Source: Coriobacteriia bacterium (GTDB taxonomy: Bacteria; Actinomycetota; Coriobacteriia; Coriobacteriales; Eggerthellaceae). From it: 62,454 bases of DNA. The notes beneath the pieces are model-generated. The model worked only from the letters and a program-made list of their open reading frames with translations. It had not been told where the DNA came from and searched no databases. The first letter of the stretch is position 1. Each line of letters begins with the position of its first letter. Positions 57,203 to 62,454 of the stretch are shown here, in pieces. Both the position numbers and the translations under genes were made by a program. The DNA is taken from NCBI GenBank assembly GCA_030530215.1, contig JAUMVJ010000009.1, forward strand, positions 1-62,454, read 5' to 3'.

Positions 57203-58192
57203 TCAAGCCCGTCCGCCCCACGCGCAATAATCGTCCTGTTCCAGGACGTCTCCGTCGTGATAGAAAGCGGCCCGGGCACGGCATCCGCCGCAAACGGACT
57301 CGTATTCGCAAACGCCGCACGAGCCCTTATACGCCCGAGTGCGCAACTTTTGGAAAAGAGGGCTGGTACGCCAAATCTCATCGAAAGGCTGCGTGCGAAC
57401 ATCGCCTGCCGCCTCTTGCATGTAAGCGCAAGGACGCACAATGCCCTCGCTCCCCACCACGCAATACGTAAGACCCGCCAAGCAGCCCCGGCTGTAGCGC
57501 GTTTCGATACCGATCTGGTCGGCGATGCGCATGAACTGCGGGGCACACGTCGGCTTCACTTCTATGCCTACCTCGCGACCCGTGCGCAAGATATCGGCGA
57601 GCAGTTTCTCATTTTGCTCGATACCGATAATCTCATCTGTGATATCCGCGCCGCGACCAACCGGCACGAGAAAAAATATCGAATGATTCATCGCGCCGAG
57701 CTCTTTTGCGAACCAGGTTATGTCGCAAATCTCTTCACGGTTCCAATCGGTGACGGTCGTGTGAATCTGAAACGGAAGCCCCGCTTCCCTGCATGCCCCA
57801 ATGCCCGAAAGCGCAGCCTCGTAAGCGCCCTGCACCCCGCGAAAACTATCGTGCTCTTCCCGATTGACGCTATCGATGCTGATCCCCATGGCACAGGCGC
57901 CCGCGCTTTTCAGGCGCCGCGCGACCTTTGGCGTGATCAGCGTCCCGTTGGTCCCTAACACTGGACGCAACCCGCATGACGCCGCATGCTCCACCAATTC
58001 GAAGATATCGCCGCGCAAAAGCGGTTCGCCGCCGCTGAAAATCATGACCTTGAAACCAGCTTGAGCAATCTGAGAAATCATGGCTTTCGCTTCACGGGTA
58101 GAAAGTTCGCTCTCATTGCGCTCATCGGCGTTTTGATAACAGTGAGCGCACTTCAAATTGCAGCAATTCGTGGTCATCCACGATACGATCAT
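57203..58192 (-). CDS. Radical SAM/SPASM protein (AhbD/NirJ-like)
   Basis: The 329 residues have the SAM cluster motif CNLKCAHC near the start and GGEPLLR. The C-terminal SPASM region is Cys-rich (GCLAGLTYC, VRPCAYM, CGVCEYESVCGGC). The pattern and order resemble AhbD/NirJ haem-modifying enzymes, but related maturases look similar, so the reaction is uncertain. The ATG at 58192 follows GAGGAG; an upstream extension crosses the promoter. It has a MerR-type promoter at 58230-58260. Confidence 0.8.
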   Translation of the reverse strand: MIVSWMTTNCCNLKCAHCYQNADERNESELSTREAKAMISQIAQAGFKVMIFSGGEPLLRGDIFELVEHAASCGLRPVLGTNGTLITPKVARRLKSAGACAMGISIDSVNREEHDSFRGVQGAYEAALSGIGACREAGLPFQIHTTVTDWNREEICDITWFAKELGAMNHSIFFLVPVGRGADITDEIIGIEQNEKLLADILRTGREVGIEVKPTCAPQFMRIADQIGIETRYSRGCLAGLTYCVVGSEGIVRPCAYMQEAAGDVRTQPFDEIWRTSPLFQKLRTRAYKGSCGVCEYESVCGGCRARAAFYHDGDVLEQDDYCAWGGRA

Positions 58193-58229
58193 CAGCTGCT
58201 CCTCTCTCGCTTCCTTATCGCGAAAAAGG

Positions 58230-58260
58230 ACGATATCGAACGACGCAACGTCGTCGTCAA
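58230..58260 (-). promoter_or_regulatory. MerR-type promoter of the radical SAM gene
   Basis: Minus-strand TTGACG and TATCGT are separated by 19 bp. A perfect dyad ACGACG-TTG-CGTCGT fills the spacer directly after the -35. A long spacer with an internal dyad is the hallmark of MerR-activated promoters. Confidence 0.75.
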
Positions 58261-58328
58261 CACCAAACGACGGGAAAGGGCAAACGGTCGCAGAAGAGCC
58301 ACTTGCCGCACATCGCCAACCGAATCGG

Positions 58329-59099
58329 CTATTCGAGGTCGAAATACGCAAGAGCATCTTGAAGAAAGCTCAGCGTGCGCCGTTGAATGCCAGCATAGAA
58401 ATCACGGCCATATTGCTTTGGACCGGTTTTGCGCTGATTGGCTAATCGCTTGAGTCCCGCAAGCGCATGGCTCATACCGCCCAATGCAGAAAAGCGGATA
58501 GCCAGCTGCCGAGCTCGCTCGTCCGAAACCAGCACCCCATCATGCATTGCCTCAATCGTATCGCCCATCAATTCATGCCAAGCGCGAATATCGTCTTTCG
58601 AAAGCTCAGGCACGGGCACATTACCGCTCGATTCGCCGGCAATAGCAAACCAAAGAGTATTCTCGCGCTCTTTTGCTGCGCCAACCGCTTCTGCAAGCGC
58701 TTGCCATCCGGTATCTTCTCCAGACTCGACGTGAGATTTCAATTCGTTTAGCGTATTCATCTCGCGAAGAATATCGGTGCTTTTCTGCTCGAGCTCCCTC
58801 TCCCGCTTGGAAAGAGCAGCTGTCAACTCTTCTTGCACTTCTTGATTTTCGCTTTGCTGAATTTCGGAAAGAGACAGGCCCAAACATTTAAGCGTGACGA
58901 TACGATACAAGCGCTCTTCGTCAACTTTCGAGTACAGCCTGAGGTTTTGTTCGCCCTTGCAGGTGGGATGAAGCAAACCGCGTTGGTCGTAGTACTGAAT
59001 AGTTCTAACGGTAACGCCCACACGAGCGGCTAATTCCCCAACCGTCATAAGATTCTGATCGGGTTCTTTGCTGTCTTGACCAATAGGTTTGCACATCAT
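58329..59099 (-). CDS. MerR-family transcriptional regulator
   Basis: The 256 residues carry an N-terminal MerR helix-turn-helix (MTVGELAARVGVTVRTIQYYDQRGLL region, about residues 18-41) and a coiled coil (about 90-120). A C-terminal domain of about 130 residues has no metal-binding Cys pattern I recognise and may bind a ligand. GAAGAGG precedes ATGATG. It probably controls itself and the radical SAM gene downstream through matching operators. Confidence 0.88.
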   Translation of the reverse strand: MMCKPIGQDSKEPDQNLMTVGELAARVGVTVRTIQYYDQRGLLHPTCKGEQNLRLYSKVDEERLYRIVTLKCLGLSLSEIQQSENQEVQEELTAALSKRERELEQKSTDILREMNTLNELKSHVESGEDTGWQALAEAVGAAKERENTLWFAIAGESSGNVPVPELSKDDIRAWHELMGDTIEAMHDGVLVSDERARQLAIRFSALGGMSHALAGLKRLANQRKTGPKQYGRDFYAGIQRRTLSFLQDALAYFDLE

Positions 59100-59122
59100 T
59101 GCCTCTTCGTAACACGGTATCC

Positions 59123-59158
59123 ATTATATTTTTTCCGATGACGCTACGTCGTTGTCAA
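59123..59158 (-). promoter_or_regulatory. Promoter/operator upstream of merR
   Basis: Minus-strand TTGACA is followed at once by the dyad ACGACG-TAG-CGTCAT, the same arrangement as at 58240-58260. A perfect TATAAT lies 24 bp after the -35, too far for usual pairing, so the true -10 is unclear. Confidence 0.6.
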
Positions 59159-59386
59159 GAATGAGCGCGAAAAATTCGGTGGCGGAAGATTGCGGCGCTC
59201 CCCCGGAAAAAAGGAGGACGGCAGGACATACAGCAAGTTCTTCAGCGGCATCAGCGCCTTTAAGTAAAACTGGCTGAAGCAGGCTCGACGAAAGAGGATG
59301 GGCTCGGAGCTTCCGCCCCCAATATTCAAGTGATTTTTATGGTTCGATTAGTGCGCCTCGGCGCTATCGGGACGCACTGTCGTCTA

Positions 59387-59551
59387 TCAAGCAAAGCGAT
59401 CGCGAATTGGTTCATACAGGTTGATTAGCAATCCCCGATAGTCTGGACACCAAGACTCCAAATGTTCAACCATGTCATCCAAATCGAATCGCGCAAAAAA
59501 GCGCGCCTCCTCCAGCAGTTGAATTAGCCACACCTCGACGTAATCCAGACC
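59387..59551 (-). pseudogene. Orphan C-terminal gene fragment cut by the IS
   Basis: A minus-strand frame outside the IS left end ends with a plausible protein tail (LLEEARFFARFDLDDMVEHL ... IRDRFA). Its upstream part lies within the insertion sequence and no matching N-terminus is found on the other side. The rest of 59100-59386 shows no gene. Confidence 0.3.
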
Positions 59552-59646
59552 GGGTAATGGCTCAAAAAGTGTGTAAATTTCCGACCATATCGCCACGTCG
59601 AGCATCGAAAACAGGCCTCCAAGTTGATGCGGCCCAACTTCCCGGT

Positions 59647-59664
59647 GGCTCGGAAAGTGTGTAG
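59647..59664 (+). repeat. Second, degenerate copy of the IS end
   Basis: GGCTCGGAAAGTGTGTAG matches the terminal repeat core GGCTCAAAAAGTGTGTAA at 14-15 of 18 positions in the same orientation, 88 bp inside the left end. Confidence 0.5.
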
Positions 59665-59735
59665 GTACTCCTCTTGACATGCCTGGTCAGCGGACGCTTT
59701 TCTTGAGAAAAGTTGCCTAGTGACGGGAGCCATCC

Positions 59736-60842
59736 ATGGATAGGCCGAGGTGTCCACTTTGCGGTAAGGCCATGAGCAGCAACGGGAAGACCGGCGCCGG
59801 GCGCAGGAGGTGGCGCTGCCCGGGCTGCGGCTCGTCGTCGGTGCGCAGGATCGACAACTCCGCCAAGAGGCTCGACATGCTCCTGGGCTGGCTGCTGTCG
59901 CGGCGCACGCAGGCCGACATGGGCCGCTCGAGGGCGACGTTCAAGCGCATGACCTCGGAGTTCTGGGGGATATGGCCCATAGCCCGGGCCACGGGCGAGG
60001 TCTGCGACGTCGTGCACCTCGACGGCATCTGGCTGGGGCGGCGGGCGGTGGTGCTGGTGGCGAGGAGCCCCGAGCACGTGCTTGCCTGGCAGCTGGCCCG
60101 CAGCGAATGCTCCGCGGCCTGGGCGGCGCTGATGGCGCGCGTCCCCGCGCCCGCCATGGCAGTCACCGACGGCGGCGCCGGCTTCGCCAAGGCAGCAAGG
60201 GCCGTATGGCCCCGCACAAGGCTGCAGAGGTGCACATTCCACGCGTTCTGCCAGGTCAAAAGGTGCACCACGAGCCGGCCGAAGCTCCCATGCGGCCAGG
60301 AGCTCTACGTCATCGCGCTCAGACCGCTGAAGGTCTGCGACGCCGGGTCGGCCGCGGCATGGCTGGCCTCGTACGCCGAATGGCATGCGAGGTGGGAGCG
60401 GTTCCTGGGGGAATTCCGCATCGAGGACGGCAGGAGGAGATACGTGCACGAGAGGCTCCGAACGGCCAGAAGCGGCCTGGACGGCCTAGTCAGGTCGGGT
60501 CAGCTCTTCACGTTCGTCGAGATGCGGCAGGGGCACGGCGGCTCCTGGCCGTCGACGAACAACTGCATCGAGAGCACGAACGCCCAGCTAAGAGCGATGC
60601 TGCGGGACCACAGGGGCCTGTCGACCGTGCACGAGGCGAAGGCCTGCTTCTGATGGCTGCTGATGCACACCGAGTGCCCGCCCTCGGCTGCCGAGATATT
60701 GAGGACGATGCCGAGGGACGAGGACGTGACAGGCCTCTTCGCCGCGGCGGCGAAGAGGAAATCCGGTGGAGACGGGGGCGATGGCTACGGCTGCGGGATC
60801 GACTGGAACGAGTTCCATATGCCCACCGAGTTCAGGCGGTAG
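59736..60842 (+). pseudogene. IS256-superfamily transposase with in-frame TGA
   Basis: The protein has an N-terminal zinc ribbon (CPLC and CPGC), then DDE residues D96 (HLDGIW), D145 (VTDGG) and E279 (NCIESTN), with the C..H motif RCTFH between. A TGA at 60651-60653 stops it after 305 residues. The same frame then continues for 62 codons (WLLMHTECPPSAAE...) to TAG at 60840-60842; the continuation matches the family's C-terminal WW..MH pattern. A TGG-to-TGA change is the simplest cause. The catalytic residues all lie before the stop, so partial activity is possible. Confidence 0.8.
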
Positions 60843-60880
60843 CGGAAAGACCCCTTACACACTTTTTGAGCCATAACCCC

Positions 60881-61072
60881 GGATTTACGATGTTGATTGC
60901 CGGCGCCTAGACGGAGATGAAGACGGTTCAATCTAGGTCAAGCCGGTCGCTCGTTCATGAAGCGGCCGATGACCGCGTTCATTAGCTCACGACTGATTCC
61001 CTGAAAATAAAAGGCGCCCATGAGGACACCTACAGGCTATCTTCGAACTGCTTGATTTGGAGTAGACAGAGG
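60881..61072. other. Region between the IS and the Abi locus, no supported gene
   Basis: A minus-strand frame of 32 codons (61036-60938, ends GRFMNERPA) may be a remnant tail of a lost gene. It has no usable start signals. Nothing else is recognisable. Confidence 0.3.
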
Positions 61073-61109
61073 AAAAAAATAGGGCAGAATCGCTTTCACG
61101 ATCCTGCCC
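61073..61109 (-). terminator. Terminator of the predicted small RNA
   Basis: Stem GGGCAGGATCG / CGATTCTGCCC with one mismatch has a 6-nt loop and is followed on the minus strand by TATTTTTTT. Confidence 0.85.
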
Positions 61110-61133
61110 CGCAAACCCGAGGGTTTCTAACTA
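61073..61133 (-). ncRNA. Predicted small RNA beside the Abi_2 gene
   Basis: A roughly 60-nt transcript is predicted from a good promoter (61140-61167) to a strong terminator. It holds one small hairpin (AAACCC / GGGTTT at 61113-61126) and the terminator hairpin, with no open frame. It lies directly downstream of an AbiD/F-type HEPN gene on the same strand. Some Abi_2 systems are known to have adjacent structured RNAs; homology to those is not shown here. Confidence 0.5.
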
Positions 61134-61139
61134 GTAACT

Positions 61140-61167
61140 ATTATGCAGCTAAACGCCCCATTGTCAA
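61140..61167 (-). promoter_or_regulatory. Promoter of the predicted small RNA
   Basis: Minus-strand TTGACA, 16 bp and CATAAT. It begins about 70 bp after the abi stop. Confidence 0.7.
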
Positions 61168-61170
61168 TCC

Positions 61171-61219
61171 CGCGGGTATTTGGGTGCACACGCATTGATC
61201 GTGAACGGTGATACCCGCG
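61171..61219 (-). repeat. Long hairpin just after the abi stop
   Basis: Perfect 9-bp arms CGCGGGTAT / ATACCCGCG enclose a 31-nt region with inner CACG / CGTG pairing. No T-run follows. Confidence 0.6.
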
Positions 61220-61235
61220 CTGCTGGAAAGAGGGG

Positions 61236-62189
61236 CTACCCGAGCCAAGCCCCGAAGACCCTCGCGATGAAGTCGTGCGACGAGGTTATCACTGTGTTGC
61301 TCGCGTACCAGTCGCCGTGAAGCTTGGATCTATCGGCAAGCGCGAGCAGCCTCTCGGGGGTTCCCTCCGCTTTCTCCCTGGGAACGAATCTGGAGTAGGC
61401 GTAAGCGAGAACGGCCATCTGCAGGATGCGCGGATTGCGCATCTTCGAGCGCCTGAGGCGCTTGGACATGCCGATTTCGCCGAGAGCCGCGGCCAACGGT
61501 GCCGGGTACCTCAGCTGCGGTGCGCTCGACGGAGAGCCAAACCCGTTCACGATGGCGCTCGAATGCGCCGCGGCGTTTCGCAGCGAGTTCGCGCGCCTGA
61601 GCATGTAGTGTTCGTCCCTCATTCCGGAATCGCCCCACCGATTGGCGCAGAAGAGGTAAAAGTCGGCGAAGGCGCCGAAGGACGAAAGTTCGAGAAACAC
61701 CCACGCAGGCATCTCGCCAATCGGGTACCTCGAGACGAGCGGTCCCAGGTAGGCGTCGTTCCGCAGGCGCCTGAGCTCGCCTTCCCTGCGGTTGCGGTCG
61801 CCGTGGTTGAGGGCGGCGAGGTAGTCGGAAAGGATCGAGTAGCCGTCCTCGCCTGGCTTCTCGGTAATGCGCTCGATTAGCCTGGTCTTCGCGGAGTTCT
61901 CCACATCGAGAGTCAGGGGCAGCAGGAAGCCGCGAAGCTCGCGGTCGATGGCGGCGAGGTCGACAAGGTGCCCGAAGTCGAGCCCGGCGTATTGGCCGTC
62001 TCGCGGCCCGCCCACGCGTTTGGGGAACAGCACGCGGTAGGCAGCGAGTCTGAAATAGTGGTCTTGGCCGGCCAGGATGCGTACGGCTTCCGCTTCGGCG
62101 CACAGCTCGAAGGAGACGCCCTTCTGCTTCAGGTGCATGATTTGCTGCTCTATTGTGAGGATGGGCTTCCTGTTTTGGCCGTCTGCCAT
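61236..62189 (-). CDS. Abi_2 (AbiD/AbiF) family HEPN abortive-infection protein
   Basis: The 317 residues match the Abi_2 pattern: an N-terminal helical region (QIMHLKQKGVSF, DHYFRLAAYRVLFP), then GEMPAWVFLELSSFGAFADF in the middle and the HEPN ribonuclease motif R204-NAAA-H209 in NSLRNAAAHSS. Family members act in phage abortive infection or as RNase toxins. CAGGAG precedes the ATG. It lies beside an IS, as defence genes often do. A hairpin, promoter and small RNA unit follow. The RNase motif is seen; phage defence is inferred from the family. Confidence 0.85.
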   Translation of the reverse strand: MADGQNRKPILTIEQQIMHLKQKGVSFELCAEAEAVRILAGQDHYFRLAAYRVLFPKRVGGPRDGQYAGLDFGHLVDLAAIDRELRGFLLPLTLDVENSAKTRLIERITEKPGEDGYSILSDYLAALNHGDRNRREGELRRLRNDAYLGPLVSRYPIGEMPAWVFLELSSFGAFADFYLFCANRWGDSGMRDEHYMLRRANSLRNAAAHSSAIVNGFGSPSSAPQLRYPAPLAAALGEIGMSKRLRRSKMRNPRILQMAVLAYAYSRFVPREKAEGTPERLLALADRSKLHGDWYASNTVITSSHDFIARVFGAWLG

Positions 62190-62221
62190 CGTCGATCTCC
62201 TGCCATTGATTTGAGAATCCT

Positions 62222-62230
62222 ATTCTACCA
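62222..62230 (-). promoter_or_regulatory. Extended -10 upstream of abi
   Basis: Minus-strand TGGTAGAAT fits an extended -10, about 35 bp before the start. No clear -35. The rest of the window to 62454 shows short direct repeats (GCAAGCCAC at about 62274 and 62349) and no supported gene. Confidence 0.35.
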
Positions 62231-62454
62231 GCATGTTTGCTCTGAATCCTGAAGGCCCGTTCGCCAACTCATAAGCAAGCCACCTGAGACTACTCTCTTT
62301 GCTCACGAATGGCGAAGACCTGCGACCTGGGGTTTTGCGAGCGGTGCGCAAGCCACCCGCGCTGATTCACTTGCGATTGCAGCTGGCGGCTTGCAGACTA
62401 AAGGGCGTTTGAGTTTCAAAACGAGCGTTTTCGGCGCTATCGAGCCTCCAAAGG

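Larger units (their letters stand above)
59552..60879. mobile_element. Insertion sequence, IS256 superfamily (IS1249-like)
   Basis: Ends are 25-bp inverted repeats with one mismatch (GGGTAATGGCTCAAAAAGTG at the left, GGGTTATGGCTCAAAAAGTG read inward at the right). The element is about 1.33 kb, holds one transposase gene and is much more GC-rich than its surroundings in the coding part. No clear target duplication is visible. Confidence 0.85.

Noticed and set aside
60651..60653. TGA as selenocysteine in the transposase
   Set aside because: The expected residue is Trp, no SECIS-like hairpin is evident just after it, and transposases of this family do not use selenocysteine.
59810..60910. A 366-codon frame overlapping the transposase
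   Set aside because: It is in another frame of GC-rich coding DNA, is rich in Arg/Ala/Gly and runs through the IS right end; the transposase frame has the zinc and DDE motifs.
62231..62454. A minus-strand open stretch upstream of abi
   Set aside because: It has no start codon with an RBS, composition is not gene-like, and it contains short direct repeats.

Overview
The window is a chromosomal segment of an anaerobic, moderately GC-rich bacterium. It is most likely a member of the Coriobacteriia (Actinomycetota), perhaps of the Eggerthellaceae; the class is a reasonable inference and the family a guess. Supporting signs are the zinc-type short S14, tRNA-Trp next to secE-nusG-rplK-rplA, an actinobacterial-style MocR-type aspartate aminotransferase, a four-subunit ferredoxin-linked pyruvate oxidoreductase, and a generally actinobacterial r-protein layout without the rest of an aerobic respiratory chain. 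Nearly every gene from 2.6 to 44.9 kb lies on the minus strand.

Layout. 0.3-2.5 kb: an ArsB/NhaD-type permease and a DUF2520 Rossmann protein (candidate PanG). 2.6-3.6 kb: rplJL with an L10 leader. 3.8-10.4 kb: a conserved membrane protein, aconitase, isocitrate dehydrogenase and a HEAT-like protein. 10.6-14.8 kb: rplA, rplK, nusG, secE, tRNA-Trp, rpmG, tuf and tRNAs Met, Thr and Tyr, driven by a strong promoter near 14.92 kb. 15.2-20.9 kb: PutP, an aminotransferase, a SulP transporter and a HAD phosphatase. 20.9-24.9 kb: ribDE-ribBA-ribH behind an FMN riboswitch. 25.1-28.2 kb: porGDAB. 28.5-44.9 kb: adk, secY and the spc, S10 and str ribosomal genes, with sstT lodged between rplB and rplW. 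45.4-47.7 kb: panBCD. 47.9-56.0 kb: an MFS exporter, ppaC, pcrA, uppP and guaA. 56.1-59.1 kb: a MerR-controlled radical SAM locus with DUF454, a broken Fur-like gene and a cupin. 59.5-60.9 kb: an IS256/IS1249-type insertion sequence whose transposase carries an in-frame TGA. 61.1-62.2 kb: an Abi_2 (AbiD/F) HEPN protein followed by its own small promoter-hairpin-terminator unit.

How the genes work together. Aconitase and isocitrate dehydrogenase make 2-oxoglutarate, while PorGDAB links pyruvate and acetyl-CoA through ferredoxin. panBCD with the distant DUF2520 gene could complete pantothenate synthesis, and the rib operon makes riboflavin under FMN control. The translation genes are split into several units by promoters and terminators inside what are usually continuous operons, and two of the leaders share a 20-nt motif.

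The best candidates for something new are three. First, the Abi_2/HEPN gene with a predicted adjacent small RNA (61.07-62.19 kb). Second, the paired MerR-type operator-promoters upstream of merR and the radical SAM gene. Third, the cis-elements that punctuate the ribosomal clusters.
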